Below are positions 1-6,387 of a stretch of 6,886 nucleotides of DNA, in pieces. The position numbers were made by a program, and so were the translations under genes. The notes below the pieces were generated by a model. It was not told where the DNA came from and made no database searches. It was given only the letters and a program-made list of their open reading frames with translations. Origin of the DNA: an uncultured Clostridia bacterium (GTDB lineage Bacteria; Bacillota; Clostridia; Oscillospirales; Butyricicoccaceae); the NCBI GenBank assembly GCA_910589115.1, contig CAJUSB010000148.1, positions 1 through 6,886 on the forward strand, given 5' to 3'. How positions within the stretch are numbered: position 1 is the stretch's first letter; the number at the start of each line of letters is the position of its first letter.

Positions 1-4
1 CTAC

Positions 5-144
5 GCGGACAGCGGCAGGGCGCTGCCCTGCACCCGCGCCTATGCGGCGGGCACCGAGGGCGCTGCCCTCTGGACTCCCGCTGGGGCTTATGCCCCAGAC
101 CCCGAGATGCTGCGCATCTCCGCTTCGCCTGCGGGCGGGACGGG
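5..144 (+). repeat. Mosaic palindromic intergenic repeat, left copy
   Basis: This gene-free stretch is a chain of GC-rich hairpin modules. Perfect stems are visible at 15-21/25-31 (GCAGGGC, loop GCT), 56-61/65-70 (GAGGGC, loop GCT), 82-87/92-97 (TGGGGC, loop TTAT) and 104-110/114-120 (GAGATGC, loop TGC). The first two modules share the identical 13-mer AGGGCGCTGCCCT (17-29 and 57-69). Three blocks recur in the same order on the minus strand between aroF and aroB: 5-14 (9 of 10 bases match), 58-81 (23 of 24) and 124-144 (20 of 21). Between the blocks the two copies differ in which modules they carry. The element may begin before the window. No protein is supported here. Its function is unknown; it looks like a dispersed intergenic repeat family of the kind common in Clostridia, but the family is not identified. 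Confidence 0.75.
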
Positions 145-178
145 GATTTGGTGCATTCAATGGTGATAATGCAATAAA

Positions 179-210
179 GACCGGCCTGCCAAAAGCAAGG
201 CAGGCCGGTC
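179..210 (-). terminator. Rho-independent terminator of the aro operon
   Basis: A perfect 12-base-pair stem (GACCGGCCTGCC at 179-190 with GGCAGGCCGGTC at 199-210) closes an 8-base loop. Read on the minus strand it is followed by TTTATTGCATTATC, a short broken U-rich tail. It begins 12 bases after the TAA stop of the aroE-aroK gene, where the operon transcript should end. The plus-strand reading lacks a T tract (it continues GGCGGAG), so it is judged a one-directional terminator. Confidence 0.85.
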
Positions 211-222
211 GGCGGAGTGAAA

Positions 223-1611
223 TTATACTGATTTAGCTACCATTTCCATCATTGTGGATACTTTTACTGACCGGACGCTCACGTCAGATACAGAATGGTA
301 GATATCTTTTCGAGCATTATATAGTTTACGGATTTCGGCATTTTTATCCCCGCTTTTTTCCAACAGGGGACGATGATTAGAATAAGAGAGGTTTTTTATG
401 ATACGCCCCAGGGGGGGATCAATATGGATCAGCCAACTGGTTTGTTTAATGATTTCTACGTTTTCCGGGCGCAGTACCGCTCCGCCGCCCAGGGCAATGA
501 CACAGTTTTCTTTTGCTGCAAGCTCTCGGAGGCATTTGCTTTCCAGGGCACGAAAAGCGGCTTCCCCCTGCTCGGCAAAAATTTCCGGGATTGTTTTTCC
601 CTCGCGTTCCTCTAAGTAAACGTCAGCGTCATAGAATGTCATCCCGCAGATACGTGCCAGTTTACGCCCGACGGTCGTTTTTCCTGCGCCCATGAAGCCG
701 CAAAGGGCAATATTTTGCTTGCCACGTACCTCATGCAGGCGTTTGGCTGCCATCATGCCGTACACCCGTCGGAGCATGGTTGTCGTCTGTATCTCGGTGA
801 ATTCTGCGCCGAACCAGATGTTTTCGGCGTGTATCCCCTGCATGACCAGCATATAGGTTCCGTCACGCGTGACCGTGCGGTGTGGATTTGCCATCTTCAT
901 CAGCGCTGTGACCGGCGGGTTATAAATCGCGTCAAATAAATATTCCGTTTTATGCGGCAGGAAATACAGCGGCTTTTTATTCTCGTTTGGCGTCATGCCC
1001 AGCGGTGTACCGTTGACTATAATTTGTATGTCTTTCGGGATATGACGGCGGCTGACCGTTTCAATTTTTGCGGACGGGAAACACGTTTGCAAATGCTGCT
1101 GCAAAGCCTCCGCCTTTTCCAGGCTGCGCCCTGATATGTACAGATGTGCACCCGCCCGGGCACAGTGATACCCCATACCGGCCGCCGCGCCGCCGTAGCC
1201 CAGCAAAAGCACTTTCTTCCCGCGCAGGCGGATACCGTCTTTTTTCAGGGATTCCGAAAAACCTAAAATATCGGTGTTATAACCGATGGAACGTCCATCC
1301 CGAAAGGCGACTGTATTAACAGCGCCTAAGTCAAGCGCTCCACGGTCTACCTCATCCAGCAGCGGGATTGCCGCTTTCTTATGCGGGATTGTGAGATTGA
1401 TGCCGCACAGCTTTTCCGCTGCCAGCCGCAGCGCCTCGGGCAACTCCTCCTCCCGCACGGCAACTGCAATATAGTCCGCGTCCTTTTCCAGAAGCCCGAA
1501 CAGCATTCCATGCAGGGTGGGCGACATGGTATGCGCTACCGGCCAGCCAAAAATGGCGAAAGTGTCACGCTTTGGCTGAAAAGTGCGGAAATCCTCCATT
1601 GTTAATACCAT
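223..1611 (-). CDS. aroE-aroK: Bifunctional shikimate dehydrogenase - shikimate kinase (AroE-AroK fusion)
   Basis: The 462-residue cytosolic protein should reduce 3-dehydroshikimate to shikimate with NAD(P)H and then phosphorylate shikimate with ATP, two consecutive pathway steps. Residues about 15-290 are AroE: GWPVAHTMSP (22-31, with Thr28 where a Ser is usual in the shikimate-binding pair), NLTIPHK with catalytic-type Lys78, GAVNT (96-100), GYNTD with Asp113, a GYGGAAAG dinucleotide loop (138-145), and MLVMQG with Gln258. Residues about 299-462 are AroK: Walker A GFMGAGKT (305-312), Asp328 and Asp330 of the DxD motif, shikimate-binding Arg354, GGG (375-377), RPLL with Arg414, and Arg434. 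Both domains look complete, joined by a linker of about ten residues. Met1 is chosen over Met5 because AGGAGG (1618-1623) lies 6 bases before it. It starts 2 bases after the aroA stop and is last in the operon. The 3' part is more AT-rich than the neighbouring genes. Confidence 0.95.
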   Translation of the reverse strand: MVLTMEDFRTFQPKRDTFAIFGWPVAHTMSPTLHGMLFGLLEKDADYIAVAVREEELPEALRLAAEKLCGINLTIPHKKAAIPLLDEVDRGALDLGAVNTVAFRDGRSIGYNTDILGFSESLKKDGIRLRGKKVLLLGYGGAAAGMGYHCARAGAHLYISGRSLEKAEALQQHLQTCFPSAKIETVSRRHIPKDIQIIVNGTPLGMTPNENKKPLYFLPHKTEYLFDAIYNPPVTALMKMANPHRTVTRDGTYMLVMQGIHAENIWFGAEFTEIQTTTMLRRVYGMMAAKRLHEVRGKQNIALCGFMGAGKTTVGRKLARICGMTFYDADVYLEEREGKTIPEIFAEQGEAAFRALESKCLRELAAKENCVIALGGGAVLRPENVEIIKQTSWLIHIDPPLGRIIKNLSYSNHRPLLEKSGDKNAEIRKLYNARKDIYHSVSDVSVRSVKVSTMMEMVAKSV

Positions 1612-1613
1612 AT

Positions 1614-2885
1614 TCAGCCTCCTATCATCCGAAGTGAATCAAAAAAGCCCGGGTATGAAATCGAAACGACCTCCGGATTCAGGATTTCGCTTTCGCCCGC
1701 CGCGCCCAGCGCAAGCACCGCCATACTCATTGCAATTCGGTGGTCATGATAGCTTTCAAAAGCAGCCCCATGCAGCGGTTTTCCGCCTCGGATTATCATG
1801 CCGTCAGCGGTTTCCGTACAGTCTGCACCCGCTCGGGTCAATTCGTTTACCATTGCCGTAATCCGGTTGGATTCCTTGACCTTGAGTTCCTGCGCGTCAC
1901 GGATGACGGTTTCCCCTTCGGCAAAGGCAGCGGCAGCAGCCAGCACCGGAAGTTCATCAATCAGACGGGGGATCAATGCCCCTTTGATTTCCGTACCGTG
2001 CAGGCGGGAGGACCGGACGGTCAAATCCGCAACCGGTTCTGCCCCTTCCCGGACGTTGGAAATTGTCAGATCAGCCCCCATTGCACGGAGCACCTCAATA
2101 ACGCCATCCCGGGTCGGGTTGATTCCGACGTCCCGAATGGTAAGGGTACTGTTCGGGACGACAGCACCCGCCACAAGGAAAAACGCTGCCGAGGAAATAT
2201 CGCCGGGGACTGCAAGGTCAACAGCCTGAAGTGTCTGCGGTGCATGAATCGTTATCCGGCAGCCGTCCGATTCGACCTGTGCACCCAGCGCCCGCAGCAT
2301 TCTCTCGGTATGGTCGCGGGAAGGGGCGGGTTCGATAACCGTCGTTGGGCCGTCAGCATACAGGCCGGCCAGCAGGACAGCACTTTTCAGCTGTGCGGAG
2401 GCTACCGGCATTTCATAAGTAATGCCATGCAGGGCCGCGGGGCGAATCGTAAGCGGACAAAAGCTGCCGTCCCGTCCGTCAATCGCCGCGCCCATTTGAC
2501 GCAGCGGCGTGATGATGCGCCCCATCGGACGCTTTTCAATGGAGGCATCTCCGGTCATTGTCACCGGGAAAGGCTGCGCGGCAAGAATGCCGGAAAGCAG
2601 CCGGGTTGTTGTTCCGCTGTTCCCGGTATAGAGCGGGCTGTCGGGCGCTTTTAATCCGTGCAGTCCAACGCCGTGCACCAAAACCTCCTGGCCGGAAATC
2701 TCCACCGGCACCCCCATCCGGCGGAAACACTCAATGGTAGACAGACAGTCCTCTCCCATCAAAAAACCGGAAATATGCGTATCACCGTCAGCCAGCGCCC
2801 CGAACATGACGGCACGATGGGAGATAGATTTATCGCCGGGAACGGTAATCGAACCGTGCAGCCCGGCGGAAGCAGTCAATTTCAT
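1614..2885 (-). CDS. aroA: 3-phosphoshikimate 1-carboxyvinyltransferase (EPSP synthase)
   Basis: This 423-residue enzyme joins shikimate 3-phosphate and phosphoenolpyruvate to give EPSP, the sixth step of the shikimate pathway, in the cytosol. Visible family motifs are GDKSISHR (17-24, Lys19), GNSGTTTRL (88-96), SAQLKSA (163-169), IDELP (309-313, Asp310 as the likely general base), LKVKESNR (334-341, Glu338 and Arg341) and HDHRIAMS (380-387, Arg383). The length is normal and no key residue is missing. Gly91 lies where some naturally glyphosate-insensitive enzymes have Ala, so nothing here suggests that property. The ATG overlaps the pheA stop by four bases (ATGA), and GGAGG (2893-2897) lies 7 bases before it within pheA codons. 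The product of the kinase encoded just downstream is this enzyme's substrate. Confidence 0.97.
   Translation of the reverse strand: MKLTASAGLHGSITVPGDKSISHRAVMFGALADGDTHISGFLMGEDCLSTIECFRRMGVPVEISGQEVLVHGVGLHGLKAPDSPLYTGNSGTTTRLLSGILAAQPFPVTMTGDASIEKRPMGRIITPLRQMGAAIDGRDGSFCPLTIRPAALHGITYEMPVASAQLKSAVLLAGLYADGPTTVIEPAPSRDHTERMLRALGAQVESDGCRITIHAPQTLQAVDLAVPGDISSAAFFLVAGAVVPNSTLTIRDVGINPTRDGVIEVLRAMGADLTISNVREGAEPVADLTVRSSRLHGTEIKGALIPRLIDELPVLAAAAAFAEGETVIRDAQELKVKESNRITAMVNELTRAGADCTETADGMIIRGGKPLHGAAFESYHDHRIAMSMAVLALGAAGESEILNPEVVSISYPGFFDSLRMIGG
1618..1623 (-). promoter_or_regulatory. Ribosome binding site of aroE-aroK, inside aroA
   Basis: Minus-strand AGGAGG overlaps the final Ile-Gly-Gly codons of aroA and sits 6 bases before the ATG at 1611. 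It decides the start: the in-frame ATG at 1599 has no such site. Its position suggests that translation of the fusion is coupled to that of aroA. Confidence 0.8.
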
Positions 2886-4024
2886 GCAGTTTCCTCCAAT
2901 GTTTCAGTGCAATAGCTGCCAAGCACTTTAATATAAGGAAGCTCCTCGTAGAGCTGATAAAGCAGAGCGCGCACATCCGCGTCAAGCAGGCTTCCCGTAA
3001 AATCTACATAGAAGATATAACACCAAGGGCTGTCCTTCATCGGACGGGAATGGATCTCGGTCATGTCAATTCCATAATCCGCCAGCATGGACAGTACCGA
3101 ATTCAGCGAACCCGCCTGGTTGGGCAAAGAAAAGCAAATTTCCACGCGGTTATCCCCGGGCAAGGCGGTCAGCCGGGGGCTGACTGCAATAAAACGGGTT
3201 TCATTCCGGCCCATATCATTGACCTTTTCGGCAAGGACGACAAGCCCGTTCCGCTCGGCCGCTTCACGAGAACAAATTGCCGCAAGCGCCGGATCATTCG
3301 CGGCAGCAACCTTTTCAGCGGCAATCGCTGTATTCGGTTCACACTGTTCCGCATAACCATGCGCCTTAATAAAGGCGGCACACTGCGGTAGTGCGTGCGG
3401 ATGTGAACAAACACGTTTCACAGAAGCCAGCGATGCGCCGGGAACAGCCGCAAGGCAGTGTGAAATCTCCTGAATATAAGACCGGTTGATAGAAAGGTCA
3501 TATTTTAACAGCAGGTCATAGACCTCGTTCACCGTCCCGGCGGTCGTATTCTCCACCGGAACAACGCCCATATCGGCTTCACCCTGATGCACCCGCCGGA
3601 AAACCTCCTCCCAGCTGGGCAGACTCTGATGCACAGCCTCCGGGAAAAGCGCCCGCGCCGCCTGGTGCGCATACGCACCCCCGACGCCCTGATAAAACAC
3701 CGTATGTACCGGACGTGCAGCCAACTCCGGCGCAAGCGGGAACCGCTCCGGGAACCGTTCCAATAAGGCGGCATATTGGCTTTCACGGCTTTTGCGGATG
3801 ACGGCTTCAAGCAGTGAAACATATTTCCGGTGCAGTCCGCCCGCAAGCCCCGCCGCACGGGCGGCTAAAATCTCTGCTTCCCGCTCGGGCTTAAATACCT
3901 TGTCCCCGGTTTCCGCCTTGTTCTCCGCCACCTCAAGCGCAAGCGCCATACGCCGCAGGAACAACCCCCGCAGCTGTTCATCCGCAGCGTTGATATCGCG
4001 GCGGATGTCATTCAGTTCGCGCAT
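2882..4024 (-). CDS. pheA: Bifunctional chorismate mutase - prephenate dehydratase (P-protein)
   Basis: The 380-residue protein should convert chorismate to prephenate and then to phenylpyruvate, committing carbon to phenylalanine. Residues 1 to about 90 are a helical AroQ-type chorismate mutase, with Arg8/9, Arg24/25, Lys36, Glu49 and Gln83 at the expected places. Residues about 108-282 are prephenate dehydratase: YQGVGGAYAH (111-120), VVPVENTTAG (154-163), SHPHALPQC (207-215) and the signature NETRF (274-278). Residues about 292-372 are an ACT domain, the usual phenylalanine-binding feedback module, carrying GSL (305-307) and HSRP (325-328) where many relatives have GAL and ESRP. The chosen start overlaps aroC by 17 bases; longer in-frame starts at 4030 and 4078 fit the ribosome binding site less well. 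The stop overlaps aroA by 4 bases. Feedback by phenylalanine is inferred from the domain only. Confidence 0.95.
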   Translation of the reverse strand: MRELNDIRRDINAADEQLRGLFLRRMALALEVAENKAETGDKVFKPEREAEILAARAAGLAGGLHRKYVSLLEAVIRKSRESQYAALLERFPERFPLAPELAARPVHTVFYQGVGGAYAHQAARALFPEAVHQSLPSWEEVFRRVHQGEADMGVVPVENTTAGTVNEVYDLLLKYDLSINRSYIQEISHCLAAVPGASLASVKRVCSHPHALPQCAAFIKAHGYAEQCEPNTAIAAEKVAAANDPALAAICSREAAERNGLVVLAEKVNDMGRNETRFIAVSPRLTALPGDNRVEICFSLPNQAGSLNSVLSMLADYGIDMTEIHSRPMKDSPWCYIFYVDFTGSLLDADVRALLYQLYEELPYIKVLGSYCTETLEETA

Positions 4025-5111
4025 ATCCATAACCCTCCAAATACAAATCCGCCAGCGCAGCCGCACAGGCCGCCTCAATCACCGGCGCAGCACGTGTGAC
4101 AATGCAGGGATCATGCCGTCCCTTAACAGTGAACGGCTCGACCATGCCGGTTTGCAGGTTCAGCGTTTCCTGCCGCCGCGAAATGGACGGCGTTGGCTTG
4201 ACCGCCACCCGGAACAACAACGGCATCCCGCTCGTAATGCCTCCCAAAACACCGCCGTTATGATTTGTCTCCGTCCGCACAGCCCCAGACGCATCCCTAT
4301 AATAAGGATCATTCGCATGAGAGCCGCGCAGCTCCGCAAATGCAAAGCCCGCGCCAAACTCTACGCCCTTGACCGCCGGAACAGAAAACAGCAGGGAAGC
4401 AATCCGCCCTTCCACCGTATCCAGCATGGGCGAGCCAAGCCCGGCTGGCAGCCCTATGGCAGCGCATTCAATTACGCCGCCAACAGAATCGCCATCCAAC
4501 CGTGCCTCTTCAATCGCAGCAAGCATTGCATCCTCCGCACGCGGGTTCTGAATCGGATAGGGCTTCCGCCGCAGTATTTCCAGCGTTTCCGCAGACAACT
4601 CCACATCATCAAAAGGCATATCCTGTATCTGTGCCACAGATTGGATATGTGCACCAATCGTGATCCCCTTTGTTTTCAGGAACAGCTTACACATGGCCCC
4701 GGCAAAAACCAGCGGGGCCGTCAGCCGCCCGGAAAAATGTCCGCCGCCGCGTGGGTCATTCCATCCGCCATAACGTACTGCGCCGGTATAATCGGCATGT
4801 CCCGGACGCGGCTGCTGCGTAAAATCCTTATAATCGCCAGAACGGGTATCCGTATTCTCTATCACAGCGCAAATGGGCGTGCCCGCCGAATGCCCGTTAT
4901 ATATGCCGGAAAGGACACGCGGCAAATCCGCTTCGCGGCGGGCAGTAGACTGCTTGTTTTTCCCAGGTGCACGCCGTGCCATCTCTGCCCGTACAAAATC
5001 CTCATCAAAAGGAATCCCCGCCGGATATCCATCCAGCACAACGCCAATCCCATCGCCATGCGATTCGCCAAAAATTGAAACCTTGAGCGCATTTCCCCAT
5101 ACAGAGCCCAT
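4008..5111 (-). CDS. aroC: Chorismate synthase
   Basis: This 367-residue enzyme removes phosphate from EPSP to give chorismate, using reduced FMN; it is the last common step of the pathway. The family signatures are present in order: FGESHG (14-19, His18), RPGHADYTGAVRYGG (102-116, His105), SGRLTA (127-132), NHNGGVLGGITSG (283-295) and GRHDPC (331-336, Asp334). The length is normal for a bacterial enzyme. No flavin reductase domain is seen, so reduced FMN must come from elsewhere. The ATG at 5111 has AGGAGG at 5119-5124 with GGAGG 7 bases upstream, in the 20-base gap after aroB. The 3' end overlaps pheA, the first gene that uses chorismate, by 17 bases. Confidence 0.97.
   Translation of the reverse strand: MGSVWGNALKVSIFGESHGDGIGVVLDGYPAGIPFDEDFVRAEMARRAPGKNKQSTARREADLPRVLSGIYNGHSAGTPICAVIENTDTRSGDYKDFTQQPRPGHADYTGAVRYGGWNDPRGGGHFSGRLTAPLVFAGAMCKLFLKTKGITIGAHIQSVAQIQDMPFDDVELSAETLEILRRKPYPIQNPRAEDAMLAAIEEARLDGDSVGGVIECAAIGLPAGLGSPMLDTVEGRIASLLFSVPAVKGVEFGAGFAFAELRGSHANDPYYRDASGAVRTETNHNGGVLGGITSGMPLLFRVAVKPTPSISRRQETLNLQTGMVEPFTVKGRHDPCIVTRAAPVIEAACAAALADLYLEGYGYARTE
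4034..4038 (-). promoter_or_regulatory. Ribosome binding site that sets the pheA start
   Basis: Minus-strand GGAGG lies 9 bases before the ATG at 4024 but only 3 bases before the other in-frame ATG at 4030, so the start at 4024 is preferred. The site is inside the Leu-Glu-Gly codons near the end of aroC, consistent with coupled translation. Confidence 0.7.
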
Positions 5112-5131
5112 GGATGAGCCTCCTTTTTCTA

Positions 5132-6169
5132 CTATATTTCCATCAAAAGCTGATGCAGCCGCTCGGCTTCAATCGGCACGATGTCCGCCCGGCCAAAGTC
5201 CCGCACCAGAATAAAATTCACCACACTCCCGAATTTCTTTTTATCCGACAGCAGCGCATGATAAATTTCCTCGCGCCCATGCCTCAATTCAACCGGCAGC
5301 CCACATTCCTTCAAACATGCTGTCAGCGGGCCTGTCAAATCCTCAGGCGCTCCCAATGCATTGGATAACCGCATTGCAGCCACCATTCCAACCGCGACCG
5401 CCTGCCCGTGCGTAAGCCCCACATAATTCTCCAATTTTTCACAGGCATGTCCAATGGTATGCCCAAAATTCAAAATCATGCGCAGCCCCATGTCATGCTC
5501 ATCCTCCTGCACAACATCCCGCTTTATTTTCACGCACTCATAAACAATCTCACATACATCCCCGCCAGATATCATATCCAGGATTTTACGATTGGCAATA
5601 CATCCGTATTTGATTACTTCTGCCATGCCGTCCGCATAAATACCGGCTGACAGCGTAGAAAGCAAATCCGGATCAATCAATACCAGCCGCGGCTGATAAA
5701 ATGCCCCGACCAGATTCTTCCCCTCCGGCAGATCAACACCGGTTTTCCCCCCAACAGAGGAATCAACCTGCGCAAGCAGGGTTGTCGGGATCTGGCAGAG
5801 CGGCACACCGCGTAAATACGTGGCCGCCGCAAATCCGGTAATATCCCCAACAACACCGCCGCCTAATGCAATCACCAAATCTTTCCGGGTCATACCTGCC
5901 TCAAGCAGATCATGATAAATCCCCTCTACCGCAGAAAGCCGTTTGTGCTCCTCCCCAGCCGGAAGCACCGTAATCGAAACCGGCAGCGTAAACTCATTTT
6001 TTAACCGCTGCAAATAGAGCGGCGCAACATTGGAATCCGTCACAATATGCACGCGGCTGGGCGCAAAAACCGATAAACATCTCTCCGCCGCCACATCAAG
6101 CAGCCCGCGCCCAATCAGGATATCCGACCGTCCTGCGGACCCGTTCAAAACCAGTTCCTTTAATTCCAT
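5132..6169 (-). CDS. aroB: 3-dehydroquinate synthase
   Basis: This 345-residue NAD- and metal-dependent enzyme cyclises DAHP to 3-dehydroquinate, the second step of the pathway. Visible motifs are GGGVVGD (103-109), PTTLLAQVDSSVGGKTGVD (128-146, Lys142), KNLVG (151-155), AEVIKYG (183-189), NFGHTIGH (234-241) and LTHGQAVAVGM (252-262). Glu184, His237 and His254 match the expected metal ligands in identity and spacing. The start MELKEL is chosen over an in-frame ATG at 6247, because GGGGAGG lies just upstream and the extra 26 residues (MRCWAARRKGW...) resemble translated hairpin DNA, not the family. A 226-base gap separates it from aroF, whereas aroC follows after 20 bases. Confidence 0.96.
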   Translation of the reverse strand: MELKELVLNGSAGRSDILIGRGLLDVAAERCLSVFAPSRVHIVTDSNVAPLYLQRLKNEFTLPVSITVLPAGEEHKRLSAVEGIYHDLLEAGMTRKDLVIALGGGVVGDITGFAAATYLRGVPLCQIPTTLLAQVDSSVGGKTGVDLPEGKNLVGAFYQPRLVLIDPDLLSTLSAGIYADGMAEVIKYGCIANRKILDMISGGDVCEIVYECVKIKRDVVQEDEHDMGLRMILNFGHTIGHACEKLENYVGLTHGQAVAVGMVAAMRLSNALGAPEDLTGPLTACLKECGLPVELRHGREEIYHALLSDKKKFGSVVNFILVRDFGRADIVPIEAERLHQLLMEI

Positions 6170-6178
6170 CCGAAAAAA

Positions 6179-6185
6179 CCTCCCC
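6179..6185 (-). promoter_or_regulatory. Ribosome binding site that sets the aroB start
   Basis: Minus-strand GGGGAGG is followed by TTTTTTCGG and then the ATG at 6169, a 9-base spacing. It supports the 345-residue AroB over the longer in-frame version starting at 6247. Confidence 0.8.
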
Positions 6186-6204
6186 TGTTTCCATGCATGA
6201 TCCC

Positions 6205-6237
6205 GGGCGGCCCGCCATCCTTTCCGGCGGGCTGCCC
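6205..6237 (-). repeat. GC-rich hairpin in the aroB leader
   Basis: A 12-base inverted repeat (6205-6216 with 6226-6237) surrounds a 9-base loop, with one imperfect pair: A opposite C in the operon RNA, G opposite T on the plus strand. It lies about 20 bases upstream of the aroB ribosome binding site. No T tract follows on either strand, so a terminator is not supported. It could be another repeat module or an RNA structure that affects aroB expression or RNA stability; the sequence does not decide between these. Confidence 0.5.
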
Positions 6238-6264
6238 AGCACCGCATAACCAGTTTGCAGTGTG

Positions 6265-6359
6265 CCCATCCCGCCCGCAGGCGAAATGAAGCTTTTACTC
6301 AATTTTTTCTCGAAAAAATTGCGGGAGTCCAGAGGGCAGAGCCCTTTGGCGCTGTCTGC
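6265..6359 (-). repeat. Mosaic palindromic intergenic repeat, right copy
   Basis: This is the second copy of the element seen at 5-144, in the opposite orientation, within the aroF-aroB gap. The shared blocks are 6350-6359, 6321-6344 (23 of 24 bases match) and 6265-6285 (20 of 21). Compared with the left copy it lacks the first GC hairpin module, and instead of the two GC modules at 82-120 it carries an AT-rich palindrome. The central block keeps its small hairpin AGGGC-TCT-GCCCT (minus strand). It is presumably transcribed as part of the operon. Its function is unknown. Confidence 0.75.
6300..6321. repeat. AT-rich perfect palindrome within the right repeat
   Basis: CAATTTTTTC (6300-6309) and GAAAAAATTG (6312-6321) are perfect inverted arms around a 2-base centre. 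It sits between the two conserved blocks of the mosaic repeat, in the place where the left copy has GC-rich modules. On either strand the T run is within the arm and not after a GC stem, so it is not a classic terminator. Confidence 0.6.
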
Positions 6360-6370
6360 GAAAGACATTA

Positions 6371-6387
6371 CCGTCCGTGAAGGACGG
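6371..6387 (-). repeat. Small hairpin just after aroF
   Basis: CCGTCC (6371-6376) and GGACGG (6382-6387) form a 6-base-pair stem with a 5-base loop, 8 bases past the aroF stop on the minus strand. TAATGTCTTTC follows, which is too poor in uninterrupted T to call a terminator. It could give partial termination or protect the upstream end of the message, but evidence is weak. Confidence 0.35.

Noticed and set aside
1..145. CRISPR array or tRNA/rRNA-like structure in the left repeat
   Set aside because: The modules differ in length and sequence with no regular repeat-spacer pattern, and no tRNA arms or rRNA motifs are visible.
152..173. Six-base inverted repeat TGCATT/AATGCA next to the terminator
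   Set aside because: Too short for its 10-base separation to stand out from chance.
411..417. Run of seven G (C7 on the coding strand) in the kinase domain as a possible slippage switch
   Set aside because: Seven bases is short for phase variation, the frame is intact, and the gene is housekeeping.
1740..2654. Long plus-strand open frame (304 codons) opposite aroA
   Set aside because: It is antisense to a clear EPSP synthase gene, with no recognisable motif and low-complexity, Arg/Gly-rich content. Long antisense frames are common in GC-rich genes.
4025..4078. 18-residue extension of PheA from the ATG at 4078
   Set aside because: It would overlap aroC by 71 bases, the extension is Arg/Trp-rich and unlike chorismate mutase, and the ribosome binding site favours 4024.
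3792..5078. Plus-strand open frame (428 codons) opposite pheA and aroC
   Set aside because: It spans two well-supported minus-strand genes, is very rich in Arg, Ser and Pro, and shows no family motif.
6170..6247. 26-residue N-terminal extension of AroB
   Set aside because: The extension is translated from the leader hairpin, does not resemble the family, and the ATG at 6169 has the good ribosome binding site.
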